Shown: positions 8,902-16,780 of the stretch, piece after piece
How positions within the stretch are numbered: the stretch's first letter is position 1
Layout: each line of letters opens with the position of its first letter
Origin: a virus
Strand: one strand, 5' to 3'
IMG/VR virus record: IMGVR_UViG_3300036760_000306
Coordinates: 1-64,000 of that record
DNA length: 64,000 nt
Translations under genes and position numbers: made by a program
Notes under the pieces: generated by a model
Told to the model about the DNA's origin: nothing
The model's database searches: none
What the model saw: only the letters and a program-made list of their open reading frames with translations

Positions 8902-9543
8902 ATGCTGCATCTCTTGCCTTGGTTTCTACTTCTTCCAACCCTAACCTCAGCCCCCGTACCGGCGGCTCCGGCGGCCCCGGTGGTTGTTGAAGAGCCCTTG
9001 GGTCCTGCATGCCCAAGTGGTGCCTATACTTGCGTTGAGAACGCGGATTTGAAGACGTTTATCCTGCTCTTGCGGGAGCAGAAGTGCCGGGCTGAGACTT
9101 CTCCGACAGTCACCGCCGACTCCGTAGTGATCATAGCGGACCGGCAAGGGCGAGTCTACGGATCAGGTACAGGTCCCAAGCCCTACAAATTGCACATAAA
9201 ATGGTGCAACTACCAGCTCGATGCCGCGTCCGAGATCCATCTGGATGTGGCTCAGCGGGTCGAGCCCACGTGGGGCTTTAGGCTGCGGATCAAGGCCACC
9301 GCTGGTGTATTGGTGGCAGACGCTTTCTCAGCAGACAAGCTGTACGAGGCCCTTGATGGGGGCATCTTGGTCGAGCCGTTTTTCATTCAATGGGCCAACC
9401 TCAATGCGTTCGTTGGATTTCGTTCGTTTGGAGCTGGTGTTGGCGCTGACTTGACTCAGAACATGGGAGTGTACAGCGGGTATGCTCTAACCTGGGGCTC
9501 CTGGCGTTCCAATCCCTATCTGGGCGTATCGTTCGCTTTCTGA
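8902..9543 (+). CDS. Exported protein with outer-membrane-type C-terminus
   Basis: 213 residues. The first ~18 form a signal peptide (LLPWFLLLPTLTSAP), followed by an Ala/Pro linker. The ~37-90 region carries four Cys (PAC, YTC, QKC, KWC) that could form disulfides in the periplasm. The last ~60 residues alternate hydrophobic and polar positions, are rich in Gly and aromatics, and end in SFAF. A terminal Phe on such a strand is the recognition signal of the outer-membrane barrel assembly machinery, which suggests a Gram-negative host. It could act in lysis or in altering the infected cell surface. Confidence 0.5.
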   Translation: MLHLLPWFLLLPTLTSAPVPAAPAAPVVVEEPLGPACPSGAYTCVENADLKTFILLLREQKCRAETSPTVTADSVVIIADRQGRVYGSGTGPKPYKLHIKWCNYQLDAASEIHLDVAQRVEPTWGFRLRIKATAGVLVADAFSADKLYEALDGGILVEPFFIQWANLNAFVGFRSFGAGVGADLTQNMGVYSGYALTWGSWRSNPYLGVSFAF

Positions 9544-9552
9544 GAATATACT

Positions 9553-9996
9553 ATGAACGACTCAGCCGGGTTGCACATTTTGATGGATGCTAGGGTCGCT
9601 GACTCTAGTGTCTTTACCAGAGAGAAGTTGTGCCAACTCTTCAACCAACTCACCGTGGCTCTCCGGATGCAACCGTTAGGTGCCGTTCAAGTTTATGAAG
9701 TGCCCGTGGACCCACGAACCCTAGAGCGCGTTAAAGAGACAGGCGTTTTTGAGGATGAGGGCGGGATTTCCACCCTGCTCGCCATAACCACGAGTCATTT
9801 ATCTCTCCATGCTTGGCCGCTACAAAGGTACTTCGCCCTAGACACTTTTTCGTGTAAAGACTTCGATGCCGAGGCGGCCCTCGCCATCATACGCGACAGT
9901 ATTGGGGTGATCTCCGAGAACACTTTGATCGTCAAACGTCGTAAACCCTCGGAGGATACCACCCCCACTCGTGTGGTTCGGTACTTCCAAGTATGA
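9553..9996 (+). CDS. S-adenosylmethionine decarboxylase-family proenzyme
   Basis: 147 residues, close to the ~125-residue bacterial class Ib enzymes. These cleave themselves at a serine to make a pyruvoyl cofactor and give decarboxylated AdoMet for spermidine synthesis. TSHLSLHAWP at 80-89 matches the processing site: S81 would be the pyruvoyl precursor, H86 and C101 the processing and catalytic residues. The S81-to-C101 spacing of 20 equals S63-to-C83 in the Thermotoga enzyme. Odd points: the residue before the cleaved serine is Thr rather than Glu, and the Glu that follows WP in the known enzymes (ribose contact) is L90 here. The family is known to have changed substrate to ornithine or arginine in some bacteria, so the substrate is open. 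Confidence 0.8.
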   Translation: MNDSAGLHILMDARVADSSVFTREKLCQLFNQLTVALRMQPLGAVQVYEVPVDPRTLERVKETGVFEDEGGISTLLAITTSHLSLHAWPLQRYFALDTFSCKDFDAEAALAIIRDSIGVISENTLIVKRRKPSEDTTPTRVVRYFQV

Positions 9997-10060
9997 CTGC
10001 ATCTAGATTCAGAGAAAAACGAGTGAAAGCCCGTTACACTAACACCAAGTTGGCGGTGCC

Positions 10061-11194
10061 ATGAACCACTACGCATTCCTCTTGCTTGCGATGTCGATGG
10101 AGGAGGCCAAGGCCAAGCTTGGTTTCCCTCCGAACAGCAACCCCAGCCCTCAAGAGGTCAAGGAAGCGTACCGGCGCAAGGCGCTTGAGTCGCATCCTGA
10201 TCGGGGCGGGGACGAAGAAACCATCAAGGAGATCAACGTCGCGAAGGACATCCTGGACGGCAAGGCCCGGCCTACTTACGACCGGCGGCCTTCTCCATCC
10301 CCCGGCCCCTCCAGGACCCCGTGGCCCACGGAGGAACAGCAACGCGGCAAGCCGTACGAGCAGCCCAAGCCGAAGGAAGTCTCGTTCGATGATGCCCGAG
10401 CCAAGGCTGGGATCCCGAGCGGTGTGGAGTGGCTATTTGTCACCCCGGCACAACGGGGAATGGGGTATAGCTCGGACGAGTTCCACCGCAGTGATAACTG
10501 CTTCGTGGCCTACGGTCGCACGGACAGCAAGCACTGCTTTGTGACGTCCCGCCATTTTGTGTACCAGCAGTACATCATCGGTGCGGATCAGGGTGAAGAC
10601 ACCTGGACCATGGAGTCGTTCGAGTACCCCATCAAGGACGAGGCCAAGGAGAGCCAGAATCCTGCGTGGCTCTACGGGAACGTGGTGAGGGCGCTCAAGA
10701 GCCTGGACTTCAAGGGTAAGTTCAACTCGAAGGTGCTGGACGCCAAGGGTTGGAAGTTCGGGGACAGGCTACCGACCGGGGCTGAGACTTCCATCAAGCA
10801 CTGGCTCGTGAGCAGCGGGCAAGTTGCCGGGGATGCCCCCTCGGTGGCGGGGCGTAAGCAGGTTGTAGAGTTCCAGGTCGATAGCACGCTCATGGCGAAG
10901 CCTGGGTATTACGCGAACCCGAAGGCCACCTACAGCAGCGACTACTACAAGCTGACCATCCTTCTCAACGGTCGTCCCTTTGAGTTGAGTGAGCGGGACA
11001 CCTTGAAGTTCTTCACAGAGTTCAAGGGCGGCCTTCGCTGGATCTTCGGGGAATACTCGCACCACGGGGGCAAGAAGAACTTGACCCGCATGCCCAAAGG
11101 CAAAGCCGTCCTTCAATGGATGTCCCAGAACTTTAGTCTACCCTCTGAGGCCATGACGGGCCTTCAAGCGGCTGCCGACCAGATGAAGGGTTGA
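10061..11194 (+). CDS. J-domain protein with large C-terminal domain
   Basis: 377 residues. The N-terminal ~65 form a J domain with YRRKALESHPDRGGDEE (HPD motif) and the following helix. A Pro/Ser-rich linker (~75-110) joins it to a ~260-residue domain I do not recognise, rich in aromatic residues. The start could also be the ATG at 10091, which lies nearer the J domain. It would recruit a host Hsp70. The stop overlaps the region just before the metalloprotease gene (ATG 11197), indicating co-translation. Confidence 0.7.
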   Translation: MNHYAFLLLAMSMEEAKAKLGFPPNSNPSPQEVKEAYRRKALESHPDRGGDEETIKEINVAKDILDGKARPTYDRRPSPSPGPSRTPWPTEEQQRGKPYEQPKPKEVSFDDARAKAGIPSGVEWLFVTPAQRGMGYSSDEFHRSDNCFVAYGRTDSKHCFVTSRHFVYQQYIIGADQGEDTWTMESFEYPIKDEAKESQNPAWLYGNVVRALKSLDFKGKFNSKVLDAKGWKFGDRLPTGAETSIKHWLVSSGQVAGDAPSVAGRKQVVEFQVDSTLMAKPGYYANPKATYSSDYYKLTILLNGRPFELSERDTLKFFTEFKGGLRWIFGEYSHHGGKKNLTRMPKGKAVLQWMSQNFSLPSEAMTGLQAAADQMKG

Positions 11195-11196
11195 CC

Positions 11197-12312
11197 ATGG
11201 TGGATACCCTGAGTCGCCGAGTTGCGGAGCGGTGGTTAATCGCCAAGGCTTCTCGTGGTGTGACGTTGCAGCCTGAGTACGATAAGGCGCTCAAAGCGCT
11301 TGAGGGTGGTGACTACAAGCCCATCGTGGTTTTCGGTAAGAAGGTCATCGAGATCATCACGCCCGGTGGTGGGCTTTTGCCTGCGGACTGGTTCGGGGCT
11401 CTTGGGGTTGCGAAACGCAACGCAATTTCCACCCTCCGTAAGAAAATCCTCGCTTTTGACCCCGGGAGCTTCAACCCTGGGGATTTAGAAAAGCCCGGGA
11501 TACGAGCGTACCTCGTTATGGAGGTGCAGAGCTGGGGCAAGGCGATCCGTACCCTTGAAATCGCGACCGCTGTAGGCGATACGGAACGCGAGATCAAGCA
11601 CGGCCCTTTTACGGTTATCCCCGTTCCGGGTGTCACTCAGGCACAGCAGAACGCAGCGCTCGATGCGCTAGACGCAGCGGCAGACAAGATTCGGGCGAAG
11701 TTCCCCAAGGTGCTTTACGGCAAGATATTCTTGGCCACGCACCTTTCTCGCAAAACGGTGGCTCATTACGTCGTGGATAACGACACGGTTCACTTGGATG
11801 TCAACGCCAACAAGAAAATCGGGGACATCTACACGATTTGCCACGAGTTCGGGCATCGCTTTGACTACAAGTTCCTTGACCGGGATCTGAAGAACCAGTT
11901 TTGGAAGCTCTCGACCCGCAAGATCTACGAGGTCATTGAGTTCGATTCCAAGTTGCGTGAGCAGGTAGCTGACGAGGTGGTGTCTCTCGCGAACGAGAGA
12001 GTGTTGGGTAGGCCTTTACCGAAAATGTCTTCTGAGTTGGTTGCGTGGCTCAAGAGTCCGGATGGCCCGAACGACATTAAGCGTTCTATTGGTGAGTACC
12101 TGACCGGGAAAATGGACGAGAAAGTTCTCCACGCGGAAGCCAAGGGCAAAAAAGACGCCAAGGTTATGACCGACAAAGTGTTGCACGGGCCCCTTTATGT
12201 TACGGAGTACGGCAAGACCAACCCTGGTGAGAACTTTGCTGAGGCGTTTGCCCATTACGTGTTGGGTATGAACATGGCTCCCGAACTCGTGGAGATCCTG
12301 TCACAAGCCTAA
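11197..12312 (+). CDS. Putative zinc metallopeptidase with N-terminal RVAxRYLxA tag
   Basis: 371 residues. ICHEFGHRFDY near residue 215 is an HExxH zinc site, and ENFAEAFAHY about 130 residues later could supply the third ligand, as in gluzincin-like peptidases. The N-terminus carries SRRVAERWLIAK, one copy of the nine-residue module shared by about ten proteins here. The ATG at 11197 is preferred to the TTG at 11191 because AAGGG lies just upstream. The substrate is unknown. It may be a virion-packaged protease or a host-directed enzyme. Confidence 0.65.
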   Translation: MVDTLSRRVAERWLIAKASRGVTLQPEYDKALKALEGGDYKPIVVFGKKVIEIITPGGGLLPADWFGALGVAKRNAISTLRKKILAFDPGSFNPGDLEKPGIRAYLVMEVQSWGKAIRTLEIATAVGDTEREIKHGPFTVIPVPGVTQAQQNAALDALDAAADKIRAKFPKVLYGKIFLATHLSRKTVAHYVVDNDTVHLDVNANKKIGDIYTICHEFGHRFDYKFLDRDLKNQFWKLSTRKIYEVIEFDSKLREQVADEVVSLANERVLGRPLPKMSSELVAWLKSPDGPNDIKRSIGEYLTGKMDEKVLHAEAKGKKDAKVMTDKVLHGPLYVTEYGKTNPGENFAEAFAHYVLGMNMAPELVEILSQA

Positions 12313-12350
12313 GGATTCTTTTGTCACGTCCCTAGGGAGAGGTTGATCAG

Positions 12351-12674
12351 ATGACGAATCCAGCAAAAGCATTCCAAGAAGCCCTCGATCGTCAAAAGGT
12401 TGGCTCCAAGCAACTCGACCCCCGGGTCATCGAGCGTATTCGCCACTTGACCCACGGGAACCACACCTCTGAGTCTTACGTGGCAGGCGCTGAGGCGCTT
12501 GGAGAAAAGCACTTGGCGGACAAGTTCAAGCTCATCCAGCAGCTCGTCAAGCTTGAGGGGCACCGGCCTAGTGGGCTTGGTGACTACCAGTACAATTTGT
12601 ACCGGGAAATGATGACCCAGGCGGAGCGGACGCTTGACGAGGCGGCTTTCAAAGAGTTCTACGCTTCGTTCTGA
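12351..12674 (+). CDS. Small helical protein, MTNPxKAFQxAL family
   Basis: 107 residues, helical and highly charged. Its first twelve residues (MTNPAKAFQEAL) match those of the protein at 38276 (MTNPVKAFQAAL), while the rest differ, so the N-terminus looks like a shared module. GGGAGAGG precedes the ATG at 12351. Function unknown. Confidence 0.6.
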   Translation: MTNPAKAFQEALDRQKVGSKQLDPRVIERIRHLTHGNHTSESYVAGAEALGEKHLADKFKLIQQLVKLEGHRPSGLGDYQYNLYREMMTQAERTLDEAAFKEFYASF

Positions 12675-12691
12675 GGGCGCACTTCGGAACT

Positions 12692-12700
12692 TGGTGTAGT
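12692..12700 (+). promoter_or_regulatory. Extended -10-like promoter box
   Basis: TGGTGTAGT fits TGn plus a TATAAT-like hexamer (TGTAGT). It lies exactly 8 nt before the ATG of the SNF2-type helicase gene, leaving no room for a ribosome-binding site. The same box and spacing precede the genes at 40249, 43510, 48630 and 59379 (minus). Confidence 0.6.
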
Positions 12701-12708
12701 ACCGCTTC

Positions 12709-15700
12709 ATGGCGGCCCCTAAAGAAGATGTCGTAGGCAAGCACGAGAAGGCTTACGAGTTCCTGAAGCAGGTCCGGGCGAGCAAGACCGTTACGCTCAA
12801 ACCGACCGCTATGCTGCGGTCGGAGATCGTTGGGCTGGACGGCATGACGCAGCCGCTCAAGATCAGGTACTACCAGGTGCAGGCCATCATGCACCTCTTG
12901 ACCATGAAGCGCATGGTTCTTGGGGATGCCACCGGCACGGGCAAGTGTGTCACAGGTGATACCATGATCTTGACTGATCGTGGGTATGTACCGATTCGAG
13001 ACCTGGCTCCAGACGTTGAGCTACAGGCCGACACAGCTTACGAGATAGCACCTGTTTCGGTTTGGACAGGATCCGAGATGGCTCGGGTCAAATGTTTCTA
13101 CTGGAACGGTCTTGCAAAGACCCGACGCCTGCGGACTCACTCTGGGTTCGAGATTGAGGGTAGTCTAAACCACCCCGTGTTGGTGCGTAACACAGAGGGT
13201 GAAGAGGTTTTCAAACGGTTGGCGGATGTGGCGGTGGGCGACCAGTTGTGTGTCTCCAGGTCTCTTGCCCCCTTCCCAACAGCAGAGCCTAAACTCCCCC
13301 ACAACTCGGATTTGAATGGGCCAAGAACTAAACGGTACGCCGTTCCTGAATGCTTGAGCCCGTCACTGGCAAGGCTGTTAGGTTATGTTGTGGCTGAGGC
13401 ATGGAGCAATTCCTCAGCCAATCTAATTGTGACGCAGCACCGAGAGATAAACCCAGAGGCGCACGACGACATCCGTTCGCTGTTTCTTGAGTTGTTCGGT
13501 TGGTCTGGTAATCAAGCGGCCAAAACAAGAGACATGGATGTCAATGTGTCTAGCACGCACATTAGGCGCTTCTTTCTAGATTGCGGGGTACCCGAAACAA
13601 CATCGCACTTCAAAGACATCCCCTGGTGCATCGGGTCAGCCACACGAGAGTCAACTAGGCAATTCCTTCGTGGTCTGTTTGAGGGGGAGGGTTCAGTTGA
13701 TCTTAGTGCTGGTGGGTTAGAGTTTCCGTCCTCTTCGGAACGTTTGGCAAGGGGCGTGCATCTGCTGCTTCTTCGTTTTGGTATCGTCTCTGCCCTTCGA
13801 CCGAAGTACGTCAAAAAGTACAACCATGTGTACTGGCGCGTCACTATGTTTGGGGACGCCGCTCGATTGTTCGCATCAGAAATTGGGTTTGTCTCTACTC
13901 GCAAACAAGAAGCCCTGACCAAAGTTCTGAATCGCCCTAGCAATTCTAACAAAGATGTTGTGCCGCACACCGCTCGACAGGTGCAAGCTCTTAGGGCTGC
14001 CTTGCTGGCAAATGTGACTCGACATGGATCCAATGCTGTTCGCACTGGCTCAGGGTTAAAACCCTATGGGCGATCGTTCAACAGCACCCTCTCCCATATC
14101 GGTTTGAAGTACCGTAACCCAACCTTCAGGTTCCTGCGGGTCTTACTCCAAGCCGCCAAGGACAAGGGGTTAGAGGCTATTCCAGCTTATGCTGATTTAC
14201 ACCGCGTCGTAGCTAACCACCATTTCTACGAAGCCGTCTCAGAAGTTACGGACGGGGAAGACTATGTGATGGACCTTGAGGTCGATCACCCCAAGCACTG
14301 CTTCGTCGGGAATGGTCTGATTAACCACAACACCCTCGTCCTGATCGCGTCGCTTTGCTACGCCTGGGACAAGGAGCCGACCAACAAGGGCGTGGTGGTG
14401 TGCCCCAAGTCAGCTCTCCGCCAGTGGGAGGCCGAGTTCGTGAAGTTCTCGGTGGGCATCAAGACCTTCCTGGTGGATGGCTCCCCTCAGGAACGCAAGG
14501 CGGTCTACGAGGCCTTCCAGGCCCACCCAACGACCCCTGGGAGCGAGAAGGCGGTGCTCCTGATCGGTTACGCCCCGCTGGTCCGGGATTGGAACGTTGG
14601 GTCTACCAGGCCCTTGCTACCCAGCGGGCAGCCCAACATGAAGGTGCCCCAGACTCCCGGACTGCTCTCAGGCATCATGGGGTCCATCCCGAACCTGACC
14701 GTCACGTTTGACGAGGCCACTGCCTTCAAGAACACCAAGACCAAGACGTGGCAAGTCGCCTCTGAGCTGTCTGCGTACGCGAACCGTTGTTACGGCCTGA
14801 CCGCGACCCTGTTGAAGAACAACCTGATCGAGGGTTTCGCGATCTTCAAGGTCATCTACCCGCAGGTCTTCACCACCATCACGGCGTTCCTTCGGGATTA
14901 CTGTGTGACCAAGATGCAGCCCGTGGGCGGGGGCCGGAAGATCCCCATCGTGGTGGGGTACAAGAACTTGGAAGCGTTCCGAGCCCGCATCGACATGTTC
15001 TTCCTGGGCCGGGCCAAGCACCTGATCTCGGACGAGCTGCCCAAGCTCATCACCAAAGAAGTTCAGGTTGACCTGTCGGAGGCCGAAGACGCCAAGTACA
15101 TCGAGGCTTTGACCGGGATCCTTCAGTTGGGTGACGGGCAGATCAAGGACTACGAGGAACACAAGAAGCTCGTGGCCCTGATCTACTGCCAGCAGACCGT
15201 GGATTCGCTGTCCTTGCTCAAGTACAAGGAGGGTGATGAACTTGAGCTAGGGCTTTACCACGACGAAATCGTCAAGGTAGAGGGCGTGGGGTCCAAGGAG
15301 CAGGCGTTGCTGGACCTTTTGGCTGAGGAGTTCGATGACGAGAAGGTGATCGTCTACACACGCTTTGCCTCTCTCGTGCCCCGGCTTCAAGAGTTGTGCA
15401 AGAAGGAAGGCATCGAGTCGGTGGCGGTGACGGGTCAGGTGGTGGACACCAAGGCCAACCCGGCTCGTCAGAAGGCCCAGCAGGCCTTTCAGGACCTCAC
15501 CTCGAAGGTCCGGGTCATCTTCATCACGGACGCGGGCTCGGAGGCTATCAACCTTCAGGCGGCATCGGCCATGATCTTCTACAACGCCCCGTGGAGCTGG
15601 GGCAACTACGTCCAGCTTCTGGGTCGGCCGATCAGGATCGGGTCACCGCACCAGCACGTGGTGGCGGTGCATCTTGTGGCCCAGAGGCCTAAAGCCAAGG

Positions 15701-15900
15701 GCAAAGAGCGCAAAACCATCGACCACTACACGCTGGCGATCCTCCAGAAGAAGAAGGATTTGATCGACAAGGTGCTCGGGGAGTCAGCGGTGGGGGCCCT
15801 GGACTTCGATTCCGGGGAAAGTTTCGCTCATTTGCTCATGGGCGAGCTGCAAAAGTCAGTTCGTGGCCCAAGTGGTGTAACTAAGCCCCGTGCCACCTGA
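12709..15900 (+). CDS. SNF2-type DNA helicase/ATPase interrupted by an intein
   Basis: 1063 residues, of which 462 are an intein; the spliced protein is ~601. Walker A GDATGTGK-T is completed only after splicing. Motif II is DEAT (668-671). The C-terminal RecA lobe includes FITDAGSEAINLQ and a motif VI-like LLGRPIRIGSPHQH, typical of SNF2/RapA-type translocases. Such phage enzymes remodel replication forks or recombination intermediates, as UvsW does. It starts the replication block and overlaps the next gene by 11 bases. The TGGTGTAGT box sits 8 nt upstream of the ATG, suggesting a leaderless transcript. Confidence 0.85.
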   Translation: MAAPKEDVVGKHEKAYEFLKQVRASKTVTLKPTAMLRSEIVGLDGMTQPLKIRYYQVQAIMHLLTMKRMVLGDATGTGKCVTGDTMILTDRGYVPIRDLAPDVELQADTAYEIAPVSVWTGSEMARVKCFYWNGLAKTRRLRTHSGFEIEGSLNHPVLVRNTEGEEVFKRLADVAVGDQLCVSRSLAPFPTAEPKLPHNSDLNGPRTKRYAVPECLSPSLARLLGYVVAEAWSNSSANLIVTQHREINPEAHDDIRSLFLELFGWSGNQAAKTRDMDVNVSSTHIRRFFLDCGVPETTSHFKDIPWCIGSATRESTRQFLRGLFEGEGSVDLSAGGLEFPSSSERLARGVHLLLLRFGIVSALRPKYVKKYNHVYWRVTMFGDAARLFASEIGFVSTRKQEALTKVLNRPSNSNKDVVPHTARQVQALRAALLANVTRHGSNAVRTGSGLKPYGRSFNSTLSHIGLKYRNPTFRFLRVLLQAAKDKGLEAIPAYADLHRVVANHHFYEAVSEVTDGEDYVMDLEVDHPKHCFVGNGLINHNTLVLIASLCYAWDKEPTNKGVVVCPKSALRQWEAEFVKFSVGIKTFLVDGSPQERKAVYEAFQAHPTTPGSEKAVLLIGYAPLVRDWNVGSTRPLLPSGQPNMKVPQTPGLLSGIMGSIPNLTVTFDEATAFKNTKTKTWQVASELSAYANRCYGLTATLLKNNLIEGFAIFKVIYPQVFTTITAFLRDYCVTKMQPVGGGRKIPIVVGYKNLEAFRARIDMFFLGRAKHLISDELPKLITKEVQVDLSEAEDAKYIEALTGILQLGDGQIKDYEEHKKLVALIYCQQTVDSLSLLKYKEGDELELGLYHDEIVKVEGVGSKEQALLDLLAEEFDDEKVIVYTRFASLVPRLQELCKKEGIESVAVTGQVVDTKANPARQKAQQAFQDLTSKVRVIFITDAGSEAINLQAASAMIFYNAPWSWGNYVQLLGRPIRIGSPHQHVVAVHLVAQRPKAKGKERKTIDHYTLAILQKKKDLIDKVLGESAVGALDFDSGESFAHLLMGELQKSVRGPSGVTKPRAT
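12946..14331 (+). other. Intein in SNF2-type helicase (462 aa)
   Basis: Starts with Cys (CVTGDTMIL, block A), has GSLNHPVLV as block B and ends with YVMDLEVDHPKHC...LINHN (blocks F/G, HN). The +1 extein residue is Thr. It interrupts Walker A between GTGK and T. Two LAGLIDADG-type helices are visible (LARLLGYVVAEAWS and FLRGLFEGEGSV), so it probably encodes a homing endonuclease. The first motif lacks the usual acidic residue at the expected place (VVAEAWS), so activity is uncertain. Confidence 0.9.
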
Positions 15901-16780
15901 GGTCAACAGCGCAAACTGCCCGCTCTGCAAAGGGGCCCAATGGTTGTACGAGACAAACGGCGAGGAAGTGATTCCAGTCCGTTGTCGGTGCCTGGAGCGA
16001 AAGCTTCTGCACGACTTCCTGGGCCCGGAAATCTACCGAGCCCCTTGGGTCCCGTCGTCCCTGTACAACATCACGACCAACGAAGCTGGCGAGGTCGAGG
16101 GGGACCGGACAGAGGAGAATCTGTTTCTCAAGGGTTCGTGGGCCGTGGTTTGCCAGCACCTGCACTGGGCGCTTTCGGCCAAGCGTCTCTACAGCCCCAG
16201 GTTCAACTTCAAGATCGTGGGCAACGACAAGCTCCTGACCGTGTGGTTGGGTCTTGAGTCCTATACCCAGCGGTCAACCGCAACTCGCAACGAGATCGAG
16301 ACCAACAACAGTTTGGACGATCTTATCGGTAACGCCCCTCTCGTAATCATCCGCCTTGATGGTCTTGAGCACCATAACAAAGCGGCGGCCAACGTCTTGA
16401 AAGAGGCGCTCAAGGTCCGAGAGTTTGGTTACAAGCCCACGTGGATTGCCGAGTGCGGCCGTCGTTTTGGACCAGGGCATCCGTCCTACAATGAAGCGGT
16501 AGGGGACTACATTGCAGAATGCTTTGACATCGTGAATCTCAGCGATGAGGACCCTCAGACCAAAGCGCAGCAAGCGGCCCTCGATGCAGCGGCCCAAGAC
16601 ATTATGGAGTCCGGGGAAGTCTCGATGGGGGCCGATGTGGAAACCCCGCGTATTGTGGTCCCAGCCTCCAAGGAGCGGTTCTTTGCAGATCCCGAACCAG
16701 AGTCAGATCCTGACACTAAGCGGTATGTACCAGGTGGTAGGGGTAAACGTAACAAGGGCAAAGGCCAAGCGGAGCTTTAA
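15890..16780 (+). CDS. Zinc-finger protein, possible degenerate helicase loader
   Basis: 296 residues. The N-terminus has CPLCKG...VRCRCLE, a four-Cys zinc site like that at the start of many phage DnaC/IstB-type loaders. The middle has a Walker B-like strand (PLVIIRLDGLEHH), but no GxxxxGK[ST] loop is present. The tail is acidic, then basic. It sits directly before the DnaB-type helicase gene (overlap of one base), the usual place for a loader. I infer a loader or adaptor that has lost, or never had, ATP binding. GTG start overlapping the previous stop. Confidence 0.5.
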   Translation: MPPEVNSANCPLCKGAQWLYETNGEEVIPVRCRCLERKLLHDFLGPEIYRAPWVPSSLYNITTNEAGEVEGDRTEENLFLKGSWAVVCQHLHWALSAKRLYSPRFNFKIVGNDKLLTVWLGLESYTQRSTATRNEIETNNSLDDLIGNAPLVIIRLDGLEHHNKAAANVLKEALKVREFGYKPTWIAECGRRFGPGHPSYNEAVGDYIAECFDIVNLSDEDPQTKAQQAALDAAAQDIMESGEVSMGADVETPRIVVPASKERFFADPEPESDPDTKRYVPGGRGKRNKGKGQAEL

